A stretch of 64,000 bases of DNA from Chytridium lagenaria. Taxonomy: Eukaryota; Chytridiomycota; Chytridiomycetes; Chytridiales; Chytridiaceae. Positions within the stretch are counted from its first letter, which is position 1; each line of letters begins with the position of its first letter. Both the position numbers and the translations under genes were made by a program. The notes beneath the pieces are model-generated. The model was given only the letters and a program-made list of their open reading frames with translations, did no database searches and was not told the DNA's origin. The stretch is from NCBI GenBank assembly GCA_025449115.1, contig JAHLKC010000018.1:310001-374000 (forward strand), given 5' to 3'. Below are positions 24,112-36,832 of this stretch, piece by piece.

Positions 24112-25245
24112 AGATACTCTTTGTGTTCTTTGTGTATGGTGTTTGTTTGCTTGTATATCATGTTTTTGTAAATTAAATATCTAAACCCTTTTTGCATATA
24201 TAATCGCTCCTGTCTATATTTTATTACTTTCACTATTATTTTCACACTTTGAGAAGATACACTCGTTTTTTACACTTTGGTGCACACACTTTCCTCCCAC
24301 AAACAAAGCGATTTATCTTCCAGAGATTCAATGGTAATAAATCTCAGTCAGGCCCTGTATTTTAAGCTTCGTTAACCATCGTGCAGTGCGATTATGATGA
24401 CATTGACTTCAACGACGGTGATGACGGCCTCATCGTTGCAAGCCCACTGTCCATCATCCTCCGGACGGAAAACCCTTCCAGAACTTTTCTTATTATGCCT
24501 CCACCTGCCCACCCACGGCATCAGCTACCAGGTTGCATATATCACATTTGCTTGTACAGTGAGATGCTATAGCAGCCAGAAGTTGGCAAAAGGTGCCGAT
24601 GAATTTAAATGATGGGTGACAAGGCGAACCTATGCTTTCCAGCACAAACGGAGCAGACGACTCCCACTAGCATTCTTGAGGTTGTCCGAGATGAACTGTT
24701 TTAACCTTTTTTTTCAGGGGAGGATAAGTTCCCTTCAAACGTTGCTTGCTAGCGGCATGCACTTACATCGCAACCGTGGACCTTGGAATTTTGCCAGTAC
24801 GAGTTTTTATGAGCTAGCCATGAACACCGAGAATATGCATAGAAGCGAGATCCGCCCGCGTGTTTGTAAGAACAGCCATTCTCCACTCATGGTTGACGTC
24901 GCCCAACCCTTTTTCCGCCAGCAACAACGACCTTAGATTCATCAGTTTGTCCATGCCCAGAGCGTGCATTTTGGAAGGTGGCAGTAAGCGGTCGGACCCA
25001 TGCGAATATGGCAGCAGACTGTCGGACCCATGCGCCATGTGCGACTCTTGGCGCACCTATAATTATTTCAACAAAAAATTAATTGGCGGTAACCTTATGA
25101 CAACGTTATACAGACGCAGTATGAGAAATTAATAAGCAAAAATTTATAAAGTTGATGTCATGTCGATGTCTGAAGGTTTCACCTTTTGACACATATAATA
25201 AGCCAGTGAAAAGGTGCAAGAGAATTGAATCGATGAGGGATCGCC
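24112..25245. other. Intergenic region without supported gene
   Basis: Between Ro60 and LRR-SAM copy 4. Short frames on both strands have no family signature. A short direct repeat (gtcggacccatgcg at 24994 and 25021) is visible. A fragment of an old gene is possible but cannot be shown. Confidence 0.35.
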
Positions 25246-28186
25246 ATGACAGACGGCATCATCGGTATCGAACCCATTCCGCCGCAGCCTACTCCACCTG
25301 AACCTTTGGGGGAGAGCAGTGACTGCGTTCATGTCAATGGCATGTTCCCATTCATATCATCATCGGCCTGTTGTGGTTTCTCCCTCTTCTTATCTTACCC
25401 TGATCCGTATCAAGCCCAAAACGGAAATTTCAACATCACCTGCGATGCTGTGACGGGGCGAATCGTGGAGTTGTAAGAAGGAATGTCACATGAAGTATCT
25501 GACGTCTTTTTAGTAGCATGGTTTGGTACATTCTCAAACAGATCCATGCACCTACACTTCATGCCCTGAGCAAACTACTTTGAACGCTGTAGGGGGCCTG
25601 ACAGAGCTGATATCTCTGTAAGTAACATTTCGGATATGTTGCCTTGCATCTCTAATGATGAAAGAAAAATATACTCTACCACTCCAAGGTTCAAGGCAAC
25701 CTACCCAACAGCACTCGGCGATCTTCGAAAGCTGAAAATTCTCGAATTGCTCGGAAGTTTTTATGGTTCATTACCATCCTCCATCAAATATATGCAGGCT
25801 CTGGAACTTATGTAAGAGGGATAATTAGATTTAATAATTGTATTTACTAACGCCTTTTTCAGTCATCTCAATTCTATTCGTGTAGGGTCTTTCCAATTCA
25901 TTCAGTCTATATCTATCCCTCCTGAGATTGGGGAACTAAAAAACCTCACGACAGCGTAGGTAAATTTTACCGTCATACCCGTGTTAACAGTCTTTGTTTT
26001 TGCGATCTGTTTGGTGCGTCAGTGATTTTTTGTTTGTCAGTCTTGATGAGCTCCCACTTTCGATTGGAGATCTTCCTAAACTTGCAAGGTTTACGGTCAT
26101 GGGTACCGGCCTCAGAAAGCTTCCTCCAACTATTGGGAAACTTAAGAGTCTTACATATTTGTACGTACGCGCACCTGCATTCTCTCAATTTCTTTATCTT
26201 GCTATTCATTGGACTAACGGAAGATACTGAAATGTGGGGTCACTTCTTGTAGGGGTGGGTTTTGTTTTTGAGTCGAATTAGTTTTGGACTGAAATTGTTT
26301 ATAGTTGTAGAATCTTGTAAACTTGAAGGAGCTATCCCAAATTCTTTGAGCTCCCTCAAAGAATTAGAGCATTTAAGTTTAAATGGCAACCAACTCACAG
26401 GATCTCTTCCAATGTCTCTCTTAAGCCTTCCGAAACTGCAAGTTTTGTGAGTTTCCTATGCTTAATATTTTCAAAGCTTACTTATGTTGCATAGAAATCT
26501 TTCGAATAATAGGCTTGGTGGACCTTTTCCTGCTCTCCAAGAACTTGCACAATTGAACATTAGTCCAAGCGTCTCTATCGACTTGACAAATAACTTGTTC
26601 TATGGGACAGTTTCTACGGATTTGGCTTCGTTGCCGGTGAGATCGATGTGAGTAAATATTGTTTATCGGTGCTTTATTTTATATGCTGACATGAATGATT
26701 TCGTCGGTAGGCGCACTGATCAAAACTGCATAGAATTTGTAGGGCCGGAAGCCGACTTTCAAAATACAGACAACTTTACTGGGTGAGTTGCATTATTATA
26801 CTGATTATTTCATCCTCAGAAGTTTGAACCCTATTAAATTCTTTCGTAAAACTTATATTTTTTTTATTAAATCTTCGTCTAACATTTGTTTTGGGCCAGC
26901 TTTGGAACGCAAGAGCCGCTAGCGACTTGCCTTGCAAAAATTCAACTGGAAATGCTTGCCGGTCGTTGGCAAGAATTTGATCCCACCCCCATGCCCATTG
27001 ACTCAACGCCTGTCTCTTCAGTAACTGATTTCCAGTCTGCAACAGCCTTACCGTCGTTCCCCCTCACATCAATTCCTGCTCTCACTACCAATGACCCTAA
27101 TAATCCTTCCACCGTCGACATTCTCCAAACCTCCGAAATTATCGTACTGCCTGAAACACGCGCCAATTTTATCTCCGCGTTTCCAGAATTACTACAGCCG
27201 CCATTCCTCCACAGAACCCAAGCAGTGGTTCCGACCAGGAACCTCGACTGACCGCTGCCGCTACAACATCGTCAGCCACATCTTCACCATCCACCTCATC
27301 CACAACGTCCTTATCTCTCTCAACCGCCATCGCCATCTCCGTCGCATGCATCCTCCTCGTCCTTCTCACCATCTTTATTTCTCTATTTTTTGCACGACGA
27401 CGTAAATCAAAACCTGACCCCGATGCCGACGAAAACGGTGCTACACCGATGGACTCAAGACAATCTGCATCACCGACATCCCCACCAGCTGCAGCGAGAA
27501 TTGCGACAGGACGTCTATCGGAACCAGGACTTTTTGCGGCCGCGCCAGGGCCACCGACATCGGCTGATGGTCCACAGACTGTTTTCCCACTTAACGCAGT
27601 TGCGCTTGCTGGTTCTGAATCTTTGAACAGTAAATCATTAGAGGATCGTCAGAACGAACGTAATGATGATCAGGTTGCTCAAGTAGATGGATTTCAAAAT
27701 GGAAAGATTTGGGAAGCGTTTCAACGTGGAGATTCGATTTTGGATCTTACTGACGGAGATATTATACCAACGGAAAGAGCTGGTGAAAGGCTTGATGCAA
27801 GTGGGTGGAACGTTCAAGAAGTTCAGGAATGGATGTCCTCCGTTGGATTCAACGAGGATATTTGCAATAGATTTAAAGGTGTGTATTAAACCTTTTCCAT
27901 TTATTATCGCTCACCCCTGGAAATAACAGAATCTGATGTTGACGGTGCGAGACTTCTTAATCTTACGGAGAGGATACTCGAACATGATATGGGATTTGAA
28001 TCACCTCAAGTGCGTAACATGATTCTTACTGTTCGGGGACGCGTATTTTTTGAGGGTTCTGCAGCGCGTACTCGACTAGACGCATTGAGGACTGAGCCTG
28101 TGCTGAGAATAGAAACGGATCAGATTGATGAGGCGACGGGACAGAGAAGACATGTCGATGCGTTTGATTTGCCGCCATTATATTAA
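25246..28186 (+). CDS. LRR-transmembrane-SAM protein, copy 4
   Basis: This is the best-preserved plus-strand copy. The start MTDGIIGIEPIPPQPTPPEP leads into GESSDCVHVNGMFPF and the Cys cap. Exon 2 encodes DPCTYTSCPEQTT. Successive exons end after single LRR units, with typical LRRs SLKELEHLSLNGNQLTGSLP and LSLPKLQVL. Then come NCIEFVGPEADF, FGTQEPLATCLAKIQLEMLA (from about 26901), a Thr/Ser/Pro stalk, the helix (AISVACILLVLLTIFISLFF) with basic stop-transfer ARRRKSKP, a cytoplasmic linker, and a SAM domain (WNVQEVQEWMSSVGFNEDIC, intron about 27880-27930, then ARLLNLTERILEHDMGFESP). The tail is DAFDLPPLY. There is one A fewer than family expectation at 25536-25538 and a shift near 27195. It shares a 97-bp identical block with copy 1. 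Confidence 0.85.
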
Positions 28187-29040
28187 TGCGATTTACTTTG
28201 CACTTTGATTTATGTTATATGCGAACATACAAGTTCTAGATGTGACTTTTGGGTATAGACATACAAATGTGTTTTTTTTAAAAAAAACGCATAAAATAAA
28301 ACTTTCGATTTTATCAATGAAGTACTGTGAGTGTGTACGTGTGGGGTAACTTGATGATTTCGGTTGATTTGCTTCTATCAAGATGTATATAGAAATACGT
28401 GGAAACGATGTGATTTTTTCCCAATGGATTTATGTGAGGAGAACTATTTCATTTCTGTTGTCCGTATCGATATCATGAAGCTTATTATCTTTATAAAGAA
28501 GAGATTTTGCGTCATTAAAAAACATAGCAGGAAGAAATATAGTATCTAAGATCATCAATTGAATTCCGATGCTGGAATCTCAAATGTATCAACATGCAGA
28601 ATAAAGTCCCTTGCTTCTTCCTCCCTTAATTTCATTGATTCTTACGCGATGATCCCTCGCTCTATGGCCTCCTCGAGTTACCACTCTCGGAACCCTAGTT
28701 ATATACGACTCTGCCACTTCTTCCCAAACACTGATGTCGCATCAGTGCTTCCCCGTACTTGGTTTAAGACCCTTTGTGGAAGATTTCTTGAAACAAAACA
28801 AAACAAAACAAACGCACAAAGTTGAATTAGTGAGCCACCTTGTGAAATAAGATGAATTGTGATGACTGAAGCTGAAGAAGTAAGAACTTTATGAGAAGCG
28901 TGCTCCCCATTGCCTGTATGCCAACCCATCACTGAAACTTCAGGTTGTGATGACAAGAAATTTTGTGAAAGCTTTCTTGATCCCATCTCCTGCAACAAGT
29001 TTCGACATAACACTGGCCAGCAGTGTGGACATCCCCATTA
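28187..29040. other. Intergenic region without supported gene
   Basis: Between LRR-SAM copy 4 and the lipase gene. AT-rich at the left, with an AAAAC microsatellite at about 28795-28812. No gene, RNA or clear regulatory element was recognised. Confidence 0.4.
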
Positions 29041-31101
29041 ATGAAAGCCTTATTTCTGTTGACGGCCCTCCTCTTCACTGTAACATCATCCAAGGCCGCC
29101 TCCCGCTCATCCTCCCGCCCACCCCATGTCAACATTATTCTTCCACCACCCCCGCCACCACCTTCATCAGATACCTCCTCCAAGTTCCGGCTCGCCCAAA
29201 TCTTCCATCACGGCGTGATACCAAGCGACACATCTAAACCCGAATGCGGCGGTGAATTTGCTGGAAAGACCAAGCTCCCGCATGGACGGGGGTTTTTCAG
29301 GGTGCTAGATGTTTGAAGGGTTGCGGGAACGTCGACGGGCGGAAATGGTCGCGTTGGGCATCGAAGGGGAGGTTAAACTTGGAGGAATGTTGGATGATGA
29401 GTTTGATGTTAGGTCTTTTGATGGAAAGTACCGGAATGGAGCGCCGTATCGAAGATGCAAAGGCAGAAGGCTTGGGATGAAAGATTGCGGAATCAGGAAG
29501 AGAGTATGGGTGGCTTTGTTGATCAGACGGAAAAAGGAAGGGGAGGAGGGTTTGATGCGCTTGTCGAAGAGTTTGAAAGGCCGGTGAAATTCGGCATAAG
29601 GATTTGAGGGTGCCGAATATGACGGATACTTTGACAGTGTTGAATCTTGCAAAAATGACTTTCAACTCATATACGGAGCCGACAAACAAAGACTGGATGG
29701 GATTCCGCCTTGGAATGTGGTACGTATCGAAATCGATTTGCCATCTCCATTTCTTCTTTCCGTTACCTTTTTTTTTTTTTGTTTTTTTGTGTCGTGGTTG
29801 CCTTTTTTTCAAAACTAAACTCCTTGTTTCTAATGCCAGACTGATCGGTTGTTGGAGTCCGACGGGATTCGGGGTTACGTTTTTGTGGATGAAAGCAAGG
29901 ACACGGTCGTTATCGCTGTCAAAGGAACCTCTCTTCAAACTCCTGTTGGTGGTGGACCTTACGTCGCCCCGAGACAAATTTAATGTAAGTTCGGGATCTG
30001 TCTATCGAGTTTTTCTTCTGTTTTCTTCCATTGTAGATTTTGACATAGAGTAGGATAATATGATGTTTTCGTGTTGCTGTGCAAAGGCTGGGTGGAGCTG
30101 GACTCCAATCTGCGATTGTGCAAAGACAACGGGAGAGTGTAGTATGGATTGCCTTTATGAGAAATCTCAGTTTTCGGATTCGTGAGTTTCTTTTCTTTCC
30201 CATTCTATACCTTTTCTTCCTGAATGTCGGTTTTCCCTTCATTTTTTACTGAGTTTTGTATTTTTGTTTCAAAATACGCTTTTCATGCGTCATTAAGGTA
30301 CTACAACCTAGCAAACGTAAGTCAGTTTTCGTTCTTCGTACCTCTTGTATTTTAAAACTTACCTTCAGACCATCTACGTCGCCGTTGATGCTTGGTACCC
30401 CCAAAGCACAAACATTTGGATGGTTGGCCACTCTCTCGGTGGGCCCTCGCCTCCCTTTTGGCTCTCACTCACGATCTGCCTGGCGTCTCTTACGAAGCTC
30501 CTGGGACTTTCAATATGCGACACGAATTGGGTTGATCCCGGATTTGCCACCTGGAAGCGATGGGGATCCTGAGCATCCACCCAACTATGATGGGTTTCTA
30601 AGCACCTTAGAGATCTATCATGTGGGTAATACTAGGGATCCGATTTATTTGGGGCGTGTCAGGGACCGAGTTCGAGTTGTTGGTATGTTGGTTATGGTGA
30701 GTTTGGCTATTGCTGCTACCGTGATTTTCTTCATGTATGTTGGCTTCTAATTGCGCATATTCCCGCGTTGGTTGTTTTCGTAGCACTCGAAAGTAGATGC
30801 CATTCCGGGAAGGAGTGTGTTTATGATCAGGAAGAGCATGACAGGAATCCTCAGCCTTCACCTCCAAGCAGGCTATTGGAGCAACGCGTTTCAGGTATAT
30901 TTATGGTCTTGGATTTTATTGCGTTATGTTAAAACTTTTTCTGCAGAACGGGATTCGTCCGTTCAGGAACGGATGGACGTCCGCTACCATTCCATAGAAA
31001 CGGTCATTCATACTTACCTTGAGACTTGGGAGAATGTCCCTAAATGCGAGGTTAAGGCGAATTGCAGCGAGTGTTCGCAATGGACTTATGCTGGAAAGTG
31101 A
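29041..31101 (+). CDS. ATG15: Atg15-like vacuolar/autophagic lipase
   Basis: Class 3 lipase of the Atg15 type. The chosen Met 29041 begins a signal-anchor helix (MKALFLLTALLFTVTSSKA). Motifs in order: LAQIFHHG, VLNLAKMTFNSYTEP, GYVFVDESKDTVVIAVKGTS, RDKFNDNMMFSCCCAKAGW and CDCAK, then the nucleophile elbow WMVGHSLGG (about 30420-30443), SYEAPG, IYHVGNTRDPIYLG, then across an intron GPSSSCWYVGY and RCHSGKECVYD, and the C-terminal cysteine segment VKANCSECSQWTY. In yeast Atg15 degrades membranes of autophagic bodies in the vacuole. Introns at about 29720-29838, 29983-30084, 30183-30297 and others have GT-AG ends. One base is missing just after GHSLGG (30440) and another near 30530, and the N-terminal third (29300-29590) also shifts frame. 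Fragments in other frames, including a 226-residue antisense frame, are shadows. Confidence 0.85.
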
Positions 31102-31463
31102 TCTATGCTTTGTTGGTGTAAGCCTTTACGGGCTTATTTGATCTTGAGAGCGGAAGGAATATGCAGTTGACGGGATTGTTTTGTGGGATGGTTGTTTAAA
31201 GTGTTGGGCCTTGTTTTTCCTAGCTGTTTATCAGGTGTCAACCAGTTCTTGCCCCGTCTTGGTTAAAACATATCGCTATGCATTTTAGTCCTATGCACTG
31301 TTACGCAGCTATTATTTTCAGCGAATTCGACGTGACAACTTTTTTTTCTTGCAACAAAACCACAACTGAAGAGCGGACATGGCGGAGTCACCCAAGTGGA
31401 TTCCTCATAAATTGGCATCTTTTCTGTGATATCACAGTACATCCATTTCTTTTTCTTTTCTAG
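31102..31463. other. Intergenic region
   Basis: About 360 bp between the lipase gene and the ABC transporter remnant. It could contain the 5' exon of the latter, but no start was found that could be supported. Confidence 0.35.
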
Positions 31464-32692
31464 TCAGCATGATGTTTTGAACGAGATCTCGTTGGAGTTG
31501 ATGCTTCATGCTGCATCCTTCCTTATTGTAGTGTATGGCCTTGTTCTCTGTGGACGAGCCTGGATTCAAATCAGATCCAAAACCATATCTACAGAGGATG
31601 ATGAGGAAACATCCCCTTTTTTGTCAGACGCGACGGTTTTAGAAGAAACTGGTCCAAATCCTGTGATTCCGTTCTTAGCTGTTCACACCATTGGTGTTAT
31701 TCACAGTGACCGTTTCTCAAATCGTTCTCGCGCTCTACCGATCGCTTGATTCTAAATGGCAGCACGACGCAATCGGTCTTTATGTAGCATGGGTTGGTAG
31801 ACCATCTATGCGTTTCGTTATTAAAAAGAAAAAAAACAATAATAGTCTACAATATTTTTTCTTGTCTCCCTTTTAATTTATCCATTGTATTTTTAACGAT
31901 ATCCTTAGATATCGTTTTTAATTTACATCGTTATCGAAACCGCGAGCTTCACCTCGGAGCGTGCAAAAGTGTTATTTCCCGTTTCCGCGCACTTAAAGAT
32001 TGCCTTTTCCGTGATCACACTCACCGTTTCGCTGTTAGACGTTAATGAATCCTCCATCTTACCCATTGTTCTCAAAGTCATCTTGTTGGGGACCTCTCTC
32101 CATCTTTTCTCTGTTGTTGACGATATCGTTGAGACTGCGACCGATGCCTTTTATGCGTCAAAGGGGCGACTTGTGCCGTCTAGAGAGAGGTCGGGGAATG
32201 TATTGGCGGTGTTGTTTTTTTCGTGGTTGAATCCGACGTTGAGGAAGGGGGAGAGGAGGACGTTGAAGTTGATGGATATTCCGGATTTGAGGGAATGTGA
32301 TAAATCGGAGAATGTAGTAAAGAGGTTTGAACGGTACAGGTATGGCTCTCTCTCGTCGTTGCATTTTAAAATTCGGCTCATTTAAATGTTGTAGAGCGAA
32401 ATATTCGAATCTTATAATGGCCTTGCTTATGATGGAGCTTCCCAATATTCTCTTCCGTCTATTTTTGGGATGCATGAAAGCGCTTCTTACAATCATTGGT
32501 CCACTCTTTTTGTACAAGTAAGGGTTGCATTTCAAGCTACGGAAGTATTTTTGTTTACGTTTCTTTCCAAAAAAAAAAAGGCTTATTGATGTGATCCAAA
32601 ACCCGGATGAGACCAACACCAAAGCCTTTATCATTATCCTTCTCCTCCCCACACACCACCAACCACCCACCCTCTCCTACCCACCAACTTGA
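31464..32692 (+). pseudogene. Truncated ABCC-type ABC transporter (N-terminal part only)
   Basis: Short exons encode hydrophobic helices (LMLHAASFLIVVYGLVLCGR, VSQIVLALYRSL) and then the characteristic lead-in to the first transmembrane domain of ABCC/MRP transporters: FFSWLNPTLRKGERRTLKLM, IPDLRECDKSENVVKRFERY, LIMALLMMELPNILFRLFLG and LTIIGPLFLYKLIDVIQNP. The homologous reading stops at AFIIILL (about 32640). It then runs into low-complexity sequence and a TGA at 32690-32692, only seven bases before the next gene's ATG. The remaining transmembrane helices and both nucleotide-binding domains (about 1,200 residues in the family) are absent, so it cannot be a working transporter. The junction suggests a deletion or rearrangement, or an assembly join. 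The 5' end is uncertain. Confidence 0.65.
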
Positions 32693-32698
32693 AACATC

Positions 32699-35600
32699 AT
32701 GTCTACCTCAAAACAACCCATCACCACCACCACCACCACCACTCCCAATACCTTGACTGATTCCGCTGACGACATCAACTCTCCACCTCTCTTCATCGTC
32801 CAAAAGACGGGTCTAGCCGGTTTGTGGGCTTCTGCAAAGAAATCTATAGGCATCAAGGATCCAGAGGAAGAGGCTTTTCTAAACAATGCTTCATATCATC
32901 CTCATTCATCCTCAACTGGAATTAAAAAGAATCTACAAGGTGGGAATGGCTCGGACGATGAACGAGTCAGGATAATGGACTCAAATTCGAGTATTGATGG
33001 TGATGTCGTCGAGGAAAATGACACGGTGCCTCTCATTGTGAGTTTTTTTATTTTATTTCACTGCGATGGCCTGAACGATAGAGCAACTTTAAGCTCGAGA
33101 TTGAATAGCCAGCTTTTTACTACCTATTCATCACATTCTTTTCATATCTAGAGGAGACGACGGAAAAAGGCCATGATCTTTTGCACCGTATGCGCAGGCA
33201 TTGCCCTCATCATCTTTGCCATCGTCTTCCCCATCATGGTCCTCATCCTCATCCCACGCTGGATCACAGAAGCCTTCTCCACTCCTTCCTCCACCTCCAC
33301 AACCTCTATCGAATACCTCTCCCCTCTCCGTCTCCTCGATCCAACCCTCCACGCCGACCTTCTCCTCTCCCGATTCGCTCCCATCACCCCTAAAACCCAT
33401 GGGTCATCATCAACTGGCGCCAACTCGTCGGCATATGTGAATGGTGTGGTCGGGGGATTCGAATTGGCCACAAGGACGTATCAGACGGGGTATAATATCC
33501 CTATGGGACTACCGCTCACGGCTATGGGAAGGACAGTGTGGTCTTTAAGTATTCCTAAAGGGTTTGTGGAGAAGGCGTCTGTTGACACGAGTGTCTCTCA
33601 AAAGACAGTCGCGGATGGAGACTGGAGGTCCTTTGCAGACTTTGTTATTCCCGAAGACGTGCCCATCAAAGGTGGTAAACTCACCATTGAATCCAACCTT
33701 GTCACTTTTCGAGTTCCTGGTGAGTTTAACCGTTTTGGGTGTCTTTTGTTGTGTTTTTTCGGTGATGACCTCACTCTGCTTTTCCACCCTTTGCATGCCA
33801 TTTCCACGATGACCCTTCTTTTGTTTATTTTATGAGAACCCACCCACCACCCATGGAAAACCAATATGAAGCCCCTCCCTTGATCCCCAACTCTTGGGGG
33901 CATCATTCCTCTGTACCACATTGTCAAATAACGGCTTGGCATTCTCAACACTCTTACACCAACCCATCCCTGATTAGACCGACACCCTTATTTATTCACA
34001 CATTTTTTTTTCGTTTTCTTTAAATAGCCTACACAGGTGCACCTCTCCCTCAACGCCTTCAAGGTCGATCATGGCCACTCGGCATCTCTCTAATCGAGGG
34101 TGTGCTGAGGTGTTTTGCAACCGGGGATCCTAATGCTGCGCCAAAAGTAAGGCTTTCATCAGATAAGGTCAACTTTATACTGGGTGCCACTTCTCTACCT
34201 ATTAGAAACGTGGACTTGTTTTATAATTATGACGTTGGGAAACTTCTCGTTGATGCTGGTATGAATCTGTTGTTTTGCTTACCTCTAAATCGCGTTGTAT
34301 ACCCAACACCTTTATCCCGTTGAGAACCACCCTCTTTATCGCGTTAAGAACATTCATATACGCACACCCCTTGATCGCGTCTTGCAACATACAAACCAAA
34401 CTTACTTTTCTAATTATACAGGATTCACTCTCCCAATCCTCCTCAACTCGACCCGCACCATGCTCTCCCAACCTTCCACCAACACCTCCTCCACAAGTTC
34501 ATCCGGTCTCAACGTCAAATTCACAAACTTCACCTACCTATCTGACCGCACCACCCTCGTCAACGCCTCCATCGATCTCACCCTTCCCTTCCCCTCCCCA
34601 GTCTCCCTCAACCTCTCCTCCCTCTCTCTCACCTCACCCTCTCCGACTCCACCCTCGCCATCGCCTCCCTTCGCTCCCTCGTCGCAACAGCAGGCTCAAC
34701 CCTCGTCACCCTATCCGGGTCCATCAACACCGCGTTTGGCGCTACACCCCGCGGATTTGATTGCGAGGTTAACCATCTTGGTTAACACCCCGGTGGACAG
34801 GTGGGGGCCGGAATGGTATCTTGGGATCGGTGGAATCAAGTGGGACGGTGGGGTTGGGATGGAGAAGAAATGGGTGGAGGAGATGTTGGGTGCGGTGGAT
34901 GTGAAGGTGCCGTTGAAGGAGGTGTATGATGTTGTTGTGAAACCGTTCTTGACCACTTCGTTGAATGGAACGGATGTTCCTATCCCTGCGGGTGGGAACT
35001 CGACGTCAACAGGTCAACCTGGAAGTGGAGGTGAGTAATCTTTCTCGTTCATTTTGACGTTCACATGCATATTCTTTCTTCTTTTTAATCCAAATGGCCA
35101 TAAACTCACCTTTTCTGCCCTCCACCTTTTCCCTCTTCTCCGCGCCGCAAACGTCCCAATAAAAAAAACCTTGGCGTAGGAACCTCCTCATCTTCATCCA
35201 CTGCCCCATCCTCCTCCACCCCCTCTTCTTCCCAAACTCAACAATCCCAATCCCCTTCACCTCCTCAGGTTCACCCAACATCACCCTTCCCGGTGGAGGC
35301 GCAGGCGGCCTCGGCGACATCTCCTCCCTCCTCACCACCGCCTTCTCCTTCTCCACCTTCTCCTTGACAACATCCGCGTCGCCTCTCCATTCCCAGGCCC
35401 CCTCCCGGCATCGCAAACCTTCACCACCCGCAACCTCCCAACCATCGGCGGCATCGAACTCTCCACCCTCCTCCGTCTCTCAAACCTCTCCATCCCCCTC
35501 CCCATCGACCTCCGCATCGCCCTTCAACCCGGCGGCATCGAACTCGAAACCCCTCGTCGTATCGCCTACACCACCTACTCTAAACCCTCCTCGACTGGTG

Positions 35601-36832
35601 TGGCAGACCAAGAATGGTACCCCATGGCAACCCTCTTCTGGTCCGACCCCATCGTCCTCAACATTCAAAACAAAATCGCAGATCTCACCCTCCAACAAGG
35701 TCGCGCAGGTCTCCGCATCCCCACCTTCATCCCCTCCATAGCAGGTTCCCCTTCCCCATCCGAAACCCAATCCAAAGACCTCTCCTCCCAACTTTTCCCA
35801 CTCGGTTCATCCTTCACCACCTCCCTCCTCAAATGTCTCACCACATCAGCAGACCCCACAGACGTCCCTCCCCTCCGTCTCAAAACCTCCCTCACCCTCC
35901 TCCTCGGCAACCTCGAAATCCCAAACATCCCCCTCTCCTACCCTATCGATCTCGGTAAAACCATCATCGACGCCCGTCTCACCCTCCCTCAATTCATCAA
36001 CACTCCACCCATCGCATCCCCATCTACCCCCGATTCCACAGCCTCACCATTACCAGGCGGCATCACCTTCAACCTTGATAAACTCACCCCCTTCCCATCC
36101 AAAACCTCCCTCCTCAACGCAGACCTCACCTTCACCCTCCCCAAAAACCCTCTCACCCTCTCCCTCCAATCCCTCGGTCTCCGTCTCACCCTCCTCGACT
36201 TCCCCATCGCCCACATTGCCATCCTCAACCTCACCTCCTCCATCAACACCCCCATCAAGGTCTCTGCCACCTTTCGCGCACCTTGGGATACCCCGTTTTC
36301 ACCCTTTGTCCCTGCCGTCACACCGTCGGATGTGTGGGCGTTTGTGCCGAGGGTTTTGGCGACTGCCGTTCGGGATTGGACTGTTGGCGTCGATGGACTT
36401 CAGGTGGTGGATGGGAGTGGGGAGAGACATGGGTGGGTGGATGAGGTGACGCGAGGGGTGGCGGTGAAAGTGGCGGCTGGGGTGGTGTGGAGGGAGGTGC
36501 AGCCTATTTTGGATGGGGTGTTGCAGGGGTTGAATCCGTTTGGAAGGAGAAGCCTTGACCGTGTGGGTGAAGTGAATCCGGTTGAAAGGAGAAATCTTGA
36601 TCTTGAGAGGTCAGATGAGGACGTGAGGATGATGGTGGCGAGAGCGCTTGAGGTTTGGTGTAAAGAGGCGGTGGAGAAGGAGTTGGGACGGAAAGTGGGG
36701 TATCGAACGAATGTGGATTCGATGGGGTTGTTGACACATCATTCGAGGAATTCGAGTGTTGGAGGGTTTGTGGATGCGTTGGTGGAGAAGGGGATGGTGA
36801 GGGGGAAGGATGTGGAGTGGTTGGGGTTGTAA
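32699..36832 (+). CDS. Large single-pass membrane protein, Tag1/DUF3712-like
   Basis: The N-terminal cytosolic region of about 115 residues is Ser/Thr/Asp-rich (from ATG 32699). After an intron (33036-33150), basic RRRRKKAM leads into one transmembrane helix (IFCTVCAGIALIIFAIVFPI). A long luminal or extracellular part of roughly 1,000 residues follows, with repeated beta-rich modules: KGGKLTIESNLVTFRVP, LNVKFTNFTYLSDRTTLVNA, IDLTLPFPSPVSLNLSSLSL, LNADLTFTLPKNPLTLSLQS. This layout resembles fungal vacuolar Tag1-type/DUF3712 proteins with LEA-like sandwiches; yeast Tag1 helps end autophagy. The family assignment is by pattern only. Introns lie near 33720-34034, 34259-34421 and 35031-35180. The frame changes near 34630 and again near 35330-35600. 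The stop is at 36832. Confidence 0.55.

Noticed and set aside
29297..29977. 226-residue open frame antisense to the lipase gene
   Set aside because: It covers lipase exons and introns without any motif of its own; the plus strand carries the clear Atg15 signatures.
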